NCBI GenBank assembly: GCA_016183615.1
Contig: JACPEG010000009.1
Location: 25,086 to 89,085, forward strand
Reading direction: 5' to 3'
DNA from: Betaproteobacteria bacterium
GTDB lineage: Bacteria > Pseudomonadota > Gammaproteobacteria > Burkholderiales > UBA6910
Length of the DNA stretch: 64,000 bases
Every line of letters begins with the position of its first letter. The stretch's first letter is position 1. Positions 35,190-42,843 of this stretch are shown piece after piece. Made by a program: the position numbers and the translations under genes. The notes under the pieces are model-generated. The model saw only the letters and a list, made by a program, of their open reading frames with translations, was not told the origin of the DNA and did not search any database.

Positions 35190-35498
35190 TTAGGCCGCTT
35201 TCCGCAGCTTTTCGATCATCCCCTTGAATTTGTTCCACTCTGTGGCTGGGCAGACCTCCGAATAGGCATGCCCCCAGGTGCGCATGATCGTCGATACCTT
35301 CGTCGCCGTCTCGATATCCGGCGCCGTAAAGATATCCAAATAATCGTACGGGCCAAGCAAGGCGTAGCTGGCCATCCACTTCACCTTCGGACATTCGGCG
35401 TGGATATGATCCATGGCTTGGCGCTCCAGCGTGCCAAGTTCCTTGGGAGTGTGGACGGCTTCCGGGGAAACACGGGTCAGCATTACGAATGTGTTCAT
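35190..35498 (-). CDS. GYD-domain protein
   Basis: A 102-residue protein beginning MNTFVMLTRVSPEAV and containing YALLGPYDYLDIFTAPD near residue 55, the GYD-domain signature, a ferredoxin-like fold with no proven activity. The ATG at 35498 has a strong AGGAGGGA ribosome site; the longer frame to 35567 runs through a leader hairpin and is rejected. It stands alone upstream of the riboswitch unit. Confidence 0.85.
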   Translation of the reverse strand: MNTFVMLTRVSPEAVHTPKELGTLERQAMDHIHAECPKVKWMASYALLGPYDYLDIFTAPDIETATKVSTIMRTWGHAYSEVCPATEWNKFKGMIEKLRKAA

Positions 35499-35528
35499 GA
35501 CGATCCCTCCTCTCCGACGGGTCAAATC

Positions 35529-35557
35529 ACCCGGCGCAGCGGTGTCGGGCGCCGGGT
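35529..35557 (-). promoter_or_regulatory. Hairpin in the GYD-gene leader
   Basis: ACCCGGCGC (35529-35537) and GCGCCGGGT (35549-35557) form a perfect 9-bp stem with an 11-nt loop. It lies about 20 bases before the ribosome site, with no T-tract. It may affect leader stability or be part of an attenuator. Confidence 0.5.
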
Positions 35558-35724
35558 TAACTGGCACTGAAAAAAGCTCAACCCAGGCCAGAAGCTCTAC
35601 CTCCTTTCAGGATAGCAGAGGACCGGCAATCCGCACTGGAGAACGCCCTGCGTCCGGCACCTTTTTGGGGTGCGGTGAAAGAAAGGAGGCTGCCTCGCGG
35701 GCGAAGAGTGTCTTTGGCAGGCGC

Positions 35725-36144
35725 CTAATGCCACCCTTCCCTGGGCGGGATCGGAAGCGGGTAGACGCTAATGCCTTCCTCGGCCAAATCGTCCGCCTCT
35801 GCCTTCGAGGCCACGCCCCGAATATTGCGCGCTGCCGCTTCTCCGTAATGGATGCGCCGCGCTTCGCCGGCAAATTCGGCGCCCATGTCTTCGGCGTTGG
35901 CAAGAACGTATTCCACCAATGCCTGCACCAGCGCCTTCTTGTTGACCGGAACCTCCGATTGCTGCGGCCGGTCACCGACTTCCCGGTTGATGCGCGATGC
36001 GGAAGGAAGTCTCTCGACGATCGAGTCGCCGCACACCGGGCAAGTCACCGCACCACTGTCCTTCTGCGCGACAAAACCCTCGGCCGAGGGAAACCACCCC
36101 TCGAACCGGTGCTGGGCGGAACAGATCAAGTCGTAGACGATCAT
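35725..36144 (-). CDS. DUF1178 family protein
   Basis: A 139-residue protein beginning MIVYDLICSAQHRFEGWFPS, with a CxxC zinc-ribbon pair (TCPVCGDS near residue 35) and the conserved C-terminal half ending GISVYPLPIP. DUF1178 proteins are widespread in alpha- and betaproteobacteria and have no known activity. It begins 41 bases downstream of the tRNA-Leu 3' end on the same strand, without an obvious terminator between, so read-through from the tRNA unit is possible. Confidence 0.88.
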   Translation of the reverse strand: MIVYDLICSAQHRFEGWFPSAEGFVAQKDSGAVTCPVCGDSIVERLPSASRINREVGDRPQQSEVPVNKKALVQALVEYVLANAEDMGAEFAGEARRIHYGEAAARNIRGVASKAEADDLAEEGISVYPLPIPPREGWH

Positions 36145-36185
36145 AAGTCGGCAGTCTTATCTGGCTAGACAACAACCAAGCGGAT

Positions 36186-36502
36186 TGGTGCCCGGAGCCG
36201 GAATCGAACCGGCATGGGCTGTTTAGGCCCGAGGGATTTTCTTCGCACTTCGGCTTTCGCCGCCCGCTGGTGGCGGTTCGTGCGCCGGACTATGCCTTCG
36301 CCATAGCTCCGCGTTACCGAGCGACAGGCGCCCCCCGTCTAGTCTCTACACCTTCCCCGCACGAAACGGGGCTTGGCTCGGCGTTGGCATCAGTTACCGC
36401 TCTGTAAGCGTTCGCCGAATTTGAGGGGTTTCATCCGAGGCGTTTCCGCCCCGGCGCCCAAATTTTCAAGTCCCTTGTGTCTACCAATTTCACCATCCGG
36501 GC
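36186..36502 (-). tRNA. tRNA-Leu(UAA) interrupted by a group I intron
   Basis: The 5' exon is 36502-36468 (GCCCGGATGG to GGGACTT) and the 3' exon 36240-36186 (AAAATCCCTCGGG to TCCGGGCACCA). Joined, they give a 90-nt class II tRNA with acceptor stem GCCCGGA/TCCGGGC, a long variable arm, GGTTCGATTCC T arm and encoded CCA. The ligated anticodon loop is CTTAAAA with anticodon TAA, interrupted after its first base. This is the leuZ position of the glyW-cysT-leuZ cluster beside pgsA-uvrC. Confidence 0.9.
36241..36467 (-). ncRNA. Group I self-splicing intron (Azoarcus-like)
   Basis: The 227-nt insertion begins with G after exon CTT and ends with G, as group I introns do. Core elements match the Azoarcus ribozyme: CAAATTCGGCGAA (P), ACGCCGAGCCAAGC (Q), AAGGTGTAGAGACTAGACGG (R) and CTATGGCGAAGGCATAGTCC (S, P7 guanosine site). 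There is no open reading frame inside. The insertion point between U34 and A35 is the same as in cyanobacterial tRNA-Leu(UAA) introns. Confidence 0.92.
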
Positions 36503-36515
36503 ATTTCTGGAACCT

Positions 36516-37043
36516 TTATCTGGCGGAAACGGAATACCTTCTCCGAACCGGTCGTGTCCCAAGTCGACGCTTTACGGAAATATTCTTGCCTCGATAAGTC
36601 GGTGTCAGCGCGTGGCAGTTGGGACAAATCAGCCGCAAGTTGCGCAACTCGTGGTTGAAACCATTTCCGTCCAAATGATCGAGCTCGAGAGGGATCGGCC
36701 TTCCCAGCCACTCCGCAAGTCGACAGACTGCGCATTTTGCTTCCAGGATGCCTTCCTGGATAAGGCGCCGCCGTAGCTTGTTGCTCTGGTAATTCGACCC
36801 GTTTCTGAGGATTTTCTCCAGAGGCATCTTGGGCGCATGCGGATTCGTTTTTCCCCTGAGATGCCCCTGGCCGGTCCAGTGCGATGTGTTTAACCCGAGC
36901 TCTCTTATTCGAACCTGCACGGTGACATAATTTCCCCCCGCCGCTCTCAATCCAAGCGCCTTCAGAACCTGCGCCACGCTCCGCGCCTCAATCACGGCGC
37001 GAGTAAGATCTTCATCCGACCAGGTTTTTCGTCTGCCAGACAT
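36516..37043 (-). CDS. Free-standing HNH endonuclease
   Basis: A 175-residue protein. The N-terminal part (SGRRKTWSDEDLTRAV to QVLKALGLRAAGGNY) resembles a DNA-recognition module of phage-type HNH enzymes. The C-terminal nuclease has CAVC near residue 105, LELDHLDGNGFNHELRNLRLICPNCH near 121-146 (two CxxC pairs plus the His-Asn-His set) and a basic tail. Start ATG 37043 is preferred over the long frame from 37145. Its stop is 13 nt upstream of the intron-bearing tRNA-Leu. It is likely the homing nuclease of the intron acting in trans, or a hitchhiking element; this is inferred from position. Confidence 0.85.
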   Translation of the reverse strand: MSGRRKTWSDEDLTRAVIEARSVAQVLKALGLRAAGGNYVTVQVRIRELGLNTSHWTGQGHLRGKTNPHAPKMPLEKILRNGSNYQSNKLRRRLIQEGILEAKCAVCRLAEWLGRPIPLELDHLDGNGFNHELRNLRLICPNCHALTPTYRGKNISVKRRLGTRPVRRRYSVSAR

Positions 37044-37218
37044 CGTTGCAATTATAGCAGACTTATTGGAATATGCTCTCAATGCGTCTTCCAATACTGT
37101 TTCCGAAACGAAGGTGCAGGCACCATTCGCGGATGAGTGCATCAACTTTCAGACAAGGCACTCGTGATGACTTCATCCTCCGCGTCCAAAAAACGCGAAG
37201 CCTAGCCTAGGGAAGAAT

Positions 37219-37292
37219 TGGAGGCGGGGGTCGGAATCGAACCGGCGTCCACGGCTTTGCAGGCCGCTGCATAACCACTCTGCCACCCCGCC
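37219..37292 (-). tRNA. tRNA-Cys(GCA)
   Basis: A 74-nt cloverleaf: acceptor GGCGGGG/CCCCGCC, D arm GGCAGAGTGGTTATGCAGC, anticodon loop CTGCAAA with anticodon GCA, T arm GGTTCGATTCC, encoded CCA. It is the middle gene of the glyW-cysT-leuZ cluster. The HNH gene starts 175 bases downstream on the same strand. Confidence 0.95.
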
Positions 37293-37334
37293 GCTGGATC
37301 TTGACGGCCAACTGCGTATCCGCGTCAGCCCATG

Positions 37335-37362
37335 AAAAAAGGGAAAGCGTGAACGCTTTCCC
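37335..37362 (-). terminator. Intrinsic terminator between tRNA-Gly and tRNA-Cys
   Basis: A perfect 9-bp stem (GGGAAAGCG / CGCTTTCCC, 4-nt loop) followed by six T on the minus strand, 10 bases after tRNA-Gly. tRNA-Cys downstream shows no obvious own promoter, so the terminator may be leaky or act as a processing site. Confidence 0.85.
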
Positions 37363-37371
37363 TGAGAGTTC

Positions 37372-37447
37372 TGGAGCGGGAAACGAGTCTCGAACTCGCG
37401 ACCTCAACCTTGGCAAGGTTGCGCTCTACCAACTGAGCTATTCCCGC
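37372..37447 (-). tRNA. tRNA-Gly(GCC)
   Basis: A 76-nt cloverleaf: acceptor GCGGGAA/TTCCCGC, D arm AGCTCAGTTGGTAGAGC, anticodon loop TTGCCAA with anticodon GCC, T arm GAGTTCGAGACTC, encoded CCA. It is the first gene of the cluster after pgsA (the glyW position). Confidence 0.95.
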
Positions 37448-37463
37448 GGAAAACGAAGTCAGC

Positions 37464-37491
37464 ATTATATTTGCGGGTGCCAATTTGTCAA
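37464..37491 (-). promoter_or_regulatory. Consensus sigma70 promoter of the tRNA cluster
   Basis: TTGACA (37486-37491) and TATAAT (37464-37469) are both perfect and 16 bp apart, ending 16 bases before tRNA-Gly. Confidence 0.9.
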
Positions 37492-37515
37492 GAAAAACGG
37501 CGGTTTTTCCAGCGA

Positions 37516-38088
37516 TTATCCATACTTGGCAGCGAGCGGCAGCGCGCGCTTCAGATAGTAGAACATCGACAGCAGGGTGAGCCCGGCGGCAACGTAGATC
37601 AATGCCGTTCCGAGGGCCTGGCCGGTAATGCCCCAGGCGATATGATGCTGGTAGAGCAGGAGCAGGATCGCCGCCATCTGGGCGGTGGTCTTCACCTTGC
37701 CCACGAATGAAACGGCAACGCTTCTGCTCTCCCCTATTTTCGCCATCCATTCGCGCAGCGCGGATATCGCTATCTCGCGGCCGATGATGATGAACGCAAT
37801 CAGCGCATGCACCCGCCCGAGTTCCACCAGCACGATGAGCGCTGCTGCCACCATCAGCTTGTCCGCGACCGGATCGAGAAACGCACCGAATGCGGAAGTC
37901 TGATTCAGCACCCGCGCCAGGTACCCGTCGAGCCAGTCGGTGACGGCCGCTGCCGCGAACAGCAGTGTCGCGAACAGGTTCTGCTGGAACGGCGACAGCC
38001 ACTGGTTCGACAGGTAGAAGATCCCCACGAACAGCGGAATCATAAGGATCCTCAGCCAGGTAAGGAGATTGGGAAGATTGAACGGCAT
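37516..38088 (-). CDS. pgsA: Phosphatidylglycerophosphate synthase
   Basis: A 190-residue membrane enzyme that makes phosphatidylglycerophosphate from CDP-diacylglycerol and glycerol-3-phosphate. The CDP-alcohol phosphotransferase motif is complete (DWLDGYLAR, then GAFLDPVADKL), and about five membrane helices follow. The start ATG 38088 gives the normal MPFNLPNLLTWLRI beginning; the longer frame runs into uvrC. Adjacent uvrC and tRNA-Gly are as in E. coli. Confidence 0.96.
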   Translation of the reverse strand: MPFNLPNLLTWLRILMIPLFVGIFYLSNQWLSPFQQNLFATLLFAAAAVTDWLDGYLARVLNQTSAFGAFLDPVADKLMVAAALIVLVELGRVHALIAFIIIGREIAISALREWMAKIGESRSVAVSFVGKVKTTAQMAAILLLLYQHHIAWGITGQALGTALIYVAAGLTLLSMFYYLKRALPLAAKYG

Positions 38089-38110
38089 GGGCGGCAATGG
38101 CAATGCTCTG

Positions 38111-39922
38111 TCAGTGGAGTTCCCGGAAGATTCTTTCGGCAAGGGCCCTGCTGATGCCGTCGACCTGTGTGAGTTCGTCGACGCTCGCATTCAGCACGCC
38201 CTTCAATCCGCCGAACCGTGCCAGTAGCCGCTGGCGGCGCTTCGCCCCCACCCCGCCGATCTGCTCCAGGACCGATGTGGTGCGTGCCTTGCCGCGCCGC
38301 ACCCGGTGCCCCTGGATCGCGAAGCGGTGAGCCTCGTCGCGGATCTGCTGGATGAGATGCAGACCGGGATGATCCTTGGGCAATTGTAACGGGTTTCCCC
38401 GGTCCGGAAAGAACAGCTGTTCCAGGCCGGGCTTGCGCCCCTCGCCCTTGGCCACGCCGACGAGTGCCACCCCGTTTACGCCCAGGTCCGCCAACACGCC
38501 GCGTACCACGCCCAACTGCCCTCTTCCGCCGTCGATCAGGATGAGGTCGGGAAGCTTGCCCTCCCCCCCGGCGATTTTCGAGTAGCGCCGGTGCAGGACT
38601 TCGCGCATGGCCGCGTAATCGTCTCCCGGCCTGACTTGCGCGATGTTATAGCGCCGGTATTCGCCTTTCTGCATGGCAAGGTGATCGAACACCACACAGG
38701 ACCCCACAGTCGCCTCGCCGAAGATGTGGCTGATGTCGAAGCACTCGACGCGGGAGACCGGGAAATCGAGCTCGAGCGCCTGCTGCAGCGCCTGCAGGCG
38801 GCCTTCCTGGCTCGCCTGCTCGCTGAGGCGCTGGGCCAGCGCCAAGCGGGCGTTTTCTTCGGCCATGGCAAGCCACTCGCGGCGCTCACCCGCGGGCCGC
38901 TGGATGATCTGCACCCGGTATCCGGCCTGCTCGCTGAGCAGCGCTTCCAGCGCCTCGCCGTCCAGGCGCGCCCCTGCGATGATCAGGCAAGGCGCCGGCT
39001 TCCCCACGTAATGCTGGGCAAGGAAAGCCTCCAGCAGTTGCGCGGCATCGCTGCCCTCGGCCTGGTCGGGTAAAAAGCTCTTGTCTCCCACGTGCAGGCC
39101 GCCGCGGATCATGACCAGATTCACGCAGGCGCGGCCCGCCTCGGTGGCGCAGGCCACCACGTCCGCGTCCACCGCCTTTCCGCTCGAAACGAACTGCCGC
39201 TCCTGGACTTTTGCCAGCGTCTGGATCTGATCGCGGAACACGGCGGCGTCCTCGTAGTTCAAGCCGGCGGCGGCCCGCTCCATCTTCGCGGTGAGGATGC
39301 GGATGACCTCGTGGCGTTTGCCGCCGAGAAACAGCACCGCGTTTTCGACGTCCTCGCGGTAGGCTTCCGGACTGACCAAGTTGACGCAGGGCGCCGTGCA
39401 GCGCCGGATCTGGTAAAGGAGGCAAGGCCGGGCCCGATTGCTGAATACCGTATCTTCGCAGGTGCGCAGCCGGAACGCCTTTTGCAAAAGCTGGAGACTT
39501 TCCCTCACCGCCCACGCGCTGGGGAACGGGCCGAAGTAGCGGTGTGTCTTGTCGAGGGGACCCCGATGGAAGCCGAGCCGGGGATATCGGTGGCCGGTGA
39601 CGACGATATATGGATATGATTTATCGTCACGAAACAAAATGTTATAGCGTGGAGTTAAAGCTTTAATTAAGTTGTTTTCGAGGATCAGCGCCTCGCTTTC
39701 AGAGCGGGTCACCGTGGTTTCGATGGCCGCAACCTGGGTCACCATGCGCTGAATCCTCGGCGACAGATCCCCCTTCTGAAAATAGGAGGCGACCCTTTTT
39801 TTGAGGTCCTTGGCCTTGCCGACGTAAATCACTTGCCCTTCCCGGTTCAACATCCGGTAGACCCCAGGTAGACCGGGCAGGCCTGCGACCACGGCCTTGC
39901 TGTCGAAAACGGGCGCGCCCAA
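38111..39922 (-). CDS. uvrC: Excinuclease ABC subunit UvrC
   Basis: A 603-residue dual-incision nuclease of nucleotide excision repair. The GIY-YIG domain is at about 14-95 (GVYRMLNREGQVIYVGKAKDLKKRV), the cysteine-rich segment near 150-180, the UVR domain near 205-240, the RNase H-like endonuclease with FDISHIFGEATVGSCVVF near 395 and DLILIDGGRGQLG near 460, and two HhH motifs at the C terminus. Start is TTG at 39922 with AGGAGG upstream. It lies next to pgsA, while uvrB is at 4.6 kb. Confidence 0.97.
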   Translation of the reverse strand: MGAPVFDSKAVVAGLPGLPGVYRMLNREGQVIYVGKAKDLKKRVASYFQKGDLSPRIQRMVTQVAAIETTVTRSESEALILENNLIKALTPRYNILFRDDKSYPYIVVTGHRYPRLGFHRGPLDKTHRYFGPFPSAWAVRESLQLLQKAFRLRTCEDTVFSNRARPCLLYQIRRCTAPCVNLVSPEAYREDVENAVLFLGGKRHEVIRILTAKMERAAAGLNYEDAAVFRDQIQTLAKVQERQFVSSGKAVDADVVACATEAGRACVNLVMIRGGLHVGDKSFLPDQAEGSDAAQLLEAFLAQHYVGKPAPCLIIAGARLDGEALEALLSEQAGYRVQIIQRPAGERREWLAMAEENARLALAQRLSEQASQEGRLQALQQALELDFPVSRVECFDISHIFGEATVGSCVVFDHLAMQKGEYRRYNIAQVRPGDDYAAMREVLHRRYSKIAGGEGKLPDLILIDGGRGQLGVVRGVLADLGVNGVALVGVAKGEGRKPGLEQLFFPDRGNPLQLPKDHPGLHLIQQIRDEAHRFAIQGHRVRRGKARTTSVLEQIGGVGAKRRQRLLARFGGLKGVLNASVDELTQVDGISRALAERIFRELH

Positions 39923-39928
39923 GGGGTC

Positions 39929-40117
39929 CTAATCCTCCTCGTCGAGCAGCTTCCCGCCCACTGCCCAGTTTTCGGCGGGCAGCTCGTCAAAGGCGACATA
40001 AGTGTAAGACCGTGGTTTGTGGGCCACCCGCTCCAGGGTTTCGGTGATTTCCTCGGCGATTTTTTTCTTCTGGGCCCGGGTCAGGGTCCCGGCGATGCGA
40101 ATACTCACGTAAGGCAT
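39929..40117 (-). CDS. 4-oxalocrotonate tautomerase-family enzyme
   Basis: A 62-residue tautomerase-superfamily subunit. After removal of Met, the catalytic Pro1 is in MPYVSIRIAGTLT. The length is that of 4-OT/CnbG-like hexamers. Substrate unknown; such genes often lie outside degradation operons. CAGGAG is its ribosome site, inside the end of the uracil-DNA glycosylase gene region, so the pair is co-transcribed. Confidence 0.88.
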   Translation of the reverse strand: MPYVSIRIAGTLTRAQKKKIAEEITETLERVAHKPRSYTYVAFDELPAENWAVGGKLLDEED

Positions 40118-40119
40118 GG

Positions 40120-40782
40120 TTACTCCTGCAGGGGGATTGCGAGGCGCGAGACGACGGTTGCGATGACCTCCTCGAACATGCGGTCGGTGAGGCGCCTGGT
40201 CTGGGTATTATATCGACTGCAGTGGTAGCTATCGAAAAGGGTCCGGTCGCCCGGCAACGAATGTACCGCCCCGTGGAAAAACCGGAATTCCCGGGCCTTG
40301 AGACCCAGCGCCATCACCACCGCCTGATGAGCGATAGCCCCCAGGGCGAGTATCGCCGCTCCCTCCCGAAGGATCTCCAGCTCCCGTTTCAGGTAGCGAT
40401 TGCACTCGCGAATTTCGGCCGGCAGCGGCCTGTTGGCGGGCGGCAGGCATTTCACGGCGTTGGTGATACGGCAGTCTACGAGCCGCAGGCCATCCATTGC
40501 GGTTACCGATTCCGGGGCGTTTGCCAATCCGAACCGGAAAAGGGTGCGGTAAAGCAGGATGCCCGCGTGATCTCCGGTAAAGGGTCGGCCCGTGCGGTTC
40601 GCCCCATGCAGTCCCGGCGCCAGCCCGACGATGAGGAGCCTGGGACGCGCCTCCCCGAAAGGAGCCACTGGCCGGCAGTGGTAATCGGGATGGGTGGCTC
40701 TGACCTCGTCCAGAAAGGAGGCCAGGCGGGCACAACGCCGGCAGTCTCGGGAAAAACCCGGATTTTCGGGCGGCAAGCTCAT
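40120..40782 (-). CDS. Family 5 uracil-DNA glycosylase (UDGb-like)
   Basis: A 220-residue DNA-repair enzyme. Iron-sulfur ligands CRRC are near residue 15 with further cysteines at about 36 and 122; the glycosylase motif GLAPGLHGANRTGRPFTGD is near 53, and the second loop HGAVHSL lies further downstream near residue 180. Family 5 (UDGb) enzymes remove uracil and other deaminated bases with a 4Fe-4S cluster and are typical of thermophiles, actinobacteria and some proteobacteria. It is divergent from efp. Confidence 0.87.
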   Translation of the reverse strand: MSLPPENPGFSRDCRRCARLASFLDEVRATHPDYHCRPVAPFGEARPRLLIVGLAPGLHGANRTGRPFTGDHAGILLYRTLFRFGLANAPESVTAMDGLRLVDCRITNAVKCLPPANRPLPAEIRECNRYLKRELEILREGAAILALGAIAHQAVVMALGLKAREFRFFHGAVHSLPGDRTLFDSYHCSRYNTQTRRLTDRMFEEVIATVVSRLAIPLQE

Positions 40783-40832
40783 GGTTTGGTGTAAAATAAT
40801 TGGCTTTTTAATCCAAATCAGAAAATTTCGCT

Positions 40833-41399
40833 ATGGCCAAAGTTCTAGCGACCGAAATTCGCTCCGGCAACCTCATCGAATGGGAGAAGCGGGTATGGCG
40901 CGTACTCAAGGCATACCACGTTCACGTGGGTGGCCGGGGTGGCGCGTTCATGCAGGTGGAAATGAAGGACATTGAGTCCGGCACCAAAAACAACGTGCGT
41001 ATCCGCACCGAGGAAAAAATCGAGCGCGCCTATGTGGAGCCACGGGAAATGCAATACCTGTACCACGATGGCGACAACTTCGTGTTCATGGACAAGAACA
41101 ACTTCGAACAGCTGCATCTGTCAGCGGAGTTCCTCGAAGGCCAGGCCGAGTACCTGCTGCCCAACACCGATATCCTGGTCAACTTCCACAACGAGCGCCC
41201 GATCGGCGTGACCCTCCCGCCCAGCGTGGTGCTGACGGTGGCCGAGACCGAGCCCAACCTCAAGGGCGCCACTGCCACCGGTTCCTACAAGCCGGCCAAG
41301 ACCGAGACGGGACTCACTGTAATGGTGCCGCCGTTCGTCGTGGAGGGCGAGAAAATCAAGGTCAACACCGACAACGGCGAGTACATGGAGCGGGCCTGA
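40833..41399 (+). CDS. efp: Elongation factor P with arginine at the modification site
   Basis: A 188-residue three-domain translation factor that rescues ribosomes stalled at polyproline. The tip loop of domain I reads HVHVGGRGGAFMQ, so Arg35 stands where lysine-type EF-P has Lys34. The loop also differs from the P-G-R-N-A-A loop of rhamnosylated EF-P. The rest (FMDKNNFEQLHL, TVAETEPNLKGATATGSYKPAKTETG, NTDNGEYMERA) is normal and most like the alphaproteobacterial-type branch. TAAAAT upstream is a possible -10 box. No earP, epmA or epmB is in the window. Confidence 0.95.
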   Translation: MAKVLATEIRSGNLIEWEKRVWRVLKAYHVHVGGRGGAFMQVEMKDIESGTKNNVRIRTEEKIERAYVEPREMQYLYHDGDNFVFMDKNNFEQLHLSAEFLEGQAEYLLPNTDILVNFHNERPIGVTLPPSVVLTVAETEPNLKGATATGSYKPAKTETGLTVMVPPFVVEGEKIKVNTDNGEYMERA

Positions 41400-41406
41400 C
41401 GGCCCC

Positions 41407-42459
41407 CTACCCCGCGAGCGGCAAATCGCCGTCGGCGATGCCGATTCCCGCCACATCCCGCGCTCCTCTGAGATAACGCGGATTTTCATGCAGCTTCACC
41501 CGGGTCTCGCAGTTGGGGCGACCGTGCATCCGCGCCAGGCGCGCGAGGCATACCGCCGGAATGTCCCATTTCAGTCCGTCGAGCAACTCGTCCGCCGCGG
41601 CCGGATTGTTGCACATCAGCACCATGTCGCAGCCCGCGCTCAGCGCGGCGTTGGCGCGGTCCACCACCCCACCCGCCACCGACGCGCCTTCCATGCTGAG
41701 ATCGTCGCTGAAAATGCAGCCCTCGAATCGCAGCTCGTCCCGCAGGATTCTCCGCAGCCAGACCTTCGAAAAGCCGGCGGGGTAGCGATCCACACGGGGA
41801 TAGATCACGTGGGCCGGCATCACCCCCGCCAGTCCGTAGTCGATCATCTGCCGGAACGGCATCAGGTCGCATAAGGTAATATCGGCATAATCCCGCTCGT
41901 CCACCGGCACTTCCAGGTGGGAGTCGGCATGGATATAGCCGTGCCCCGGGAAGTGCTTCCCCACGGAGGCCATGCCCCCTTCCTTCAGTCCGATCATCAG
42001 ACCGTGGGCGAGATCGCAAATCGCCTGGGGATTGCGGTGGAAGGCCCGGTCACCGATTACCGAGCTCGCGCCATGGTCCACGTCTAGCACCGGGGTGAAG
42101 CTGAAATCCACGCCACAGGCACGCAGCTCCGCCGCCAGCACATAGCCGGTTTCCTGGGAGAGCTGCCGCGCCCGGTGCGGATGAGCATCCCAGATCTTGC
42201 CCAGCTCGCGCATGGCGGGCAGCCGGGTGAAGCCGTCGCGAAAGCGCTGCACCCGGCCGCCCTCGTGGTCCACGGCGATCAGCAGCTGCGGCTTGCGCAG
42301 CACGTGAATCGCCGCCGTGAGTTTCGACAGCTGTTCCGGGCTCTGGTAATTGCGGGTGAACAGGATCACCCCGCCGCAAAGCGGATGCCGAAGCCTCCTT
42401 TCATCCTCTGCCGCGAGTTCCTGGCCTTGGATGTCGAGCATGACCGGGCCGAGAGCCAT
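41407..42459 (-). CDS. nagZ: Beta-N-acetylhexosaminidase NagZ
   Basis: A 350-residue GH3 enzyme that removes GlcNAc from anhydro-muropeptides in cell-wall recycling. It begins [11 protein letters not shown] and carries [21 protein letters not shown] near 62, [14 protein letters not shown] near 170 (catalytic histidine loop) and the nucleophile aspartate in [12 protein letters not shown] near 245. It is the last gene of the block, 6 bases after acpS, and convergent with efp. Confidence 0.96.
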   Translation of the reverse strand: MALGPVMLDIQGQELAAEDERRLRHPLCGGVILFTRNYQSPEQLSKLTAAIHVLRKPQLLIAVDHEGGRVQRFRDGFTRLPAMRELGKIWDAHPHRARQLSQETGYVLAAELRACGVDFSFTPVLDVDHGASSVIGDRAFHRNPQAICDLAHGLMIGLKEGGMASVGKHFPGHGYIHADSHLEVPVDERDYADITLCDLMPFRQMIDYGLAGVMPAHVIYPRVDRYPAGFSKVWLRRILRDELRFEGCIFSDDLSMEGASVAGGVVDRANAALSAGCDMVLMCNNPAAADELLDGLKWDIPAVCLARLARMHGRPNCETRVKLHENPRYLRGARDVAGIGIADGDLPLAG

Positions 42460-42465
42460 GGCGTC

Positions 42466-42843
42466 CTAGTCCTCCAGAACCACAAACGCGCAGGCGAGGC
42501 TCTGCTCGTTGCTGATGCTCAGATGATGACGCTGTACGCCCCGCTGCCGGAGGAAGGCCTCCAGGTCCCCGTGAAAGGCGAGGCTGGGCTTGCCCAGCCG
42601 GTCTTGCACAACGCTGATCTTTTGCAGGGTGACCGGGGAGCGCAGGCCCACGCCGACGGCTTTGGAAAACGCCTCCTTGGCCGCAAAGCGGTTGGCGAGA
42701 AACATCGCTGGCCGGGCGCTGTTCGCGTATTGAGGCCACTCCAGTGGAGTCAGCACGCGGCGCGCAAAGCGCTCCCCGTAGCGATCGAGCAGCCGCTCCA
42801 CTCGCTTGGGCTCCACCAGGTCGACGCCGATGCCGCAGATCAT
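42466..42843 (-). CDS. acpS: Holo-[acyl-carrier-protein] synthase
   Basis: A 125-residue phosphopantetheinyl transferase. [15 protein letters not shown] at the start contains the magnesium aspartate, and [13 protein letters not shown] near 51 the second acidic site. It activates AcpP (28.5 kb). It overlaps pdxJ by 4 nt and is followed by nagZ. Confidence 0.96.
   Translation of the reverse strand: MICGIGVDLVEPKRVERLLDRYGERFARRVLTPLEWPQYANSARPAMFLANRFAAKEAFSKAVGVGLRSPVTLQKISVVQDRLGKPSLAFHGDLEAFLRQRGVQRHHLSISNEQSLACAFVVLED

Noticed and set aside
36241..36467. Possible second tRNA or IS remnant inside the tRNA-Leu region
   Set aside because: The segment has group I core elements, begins and ends with G, and exact exon joining restores a normal tRNA-Leu, so an intron explains it fully.
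37044..37145. Upstream extension of the HNH protein
   Set aside because: The extra 34 residues are not protein-like compared with the rest, and the family-like beginning SGRRKTWSDEDL follows the ATG at 37043.
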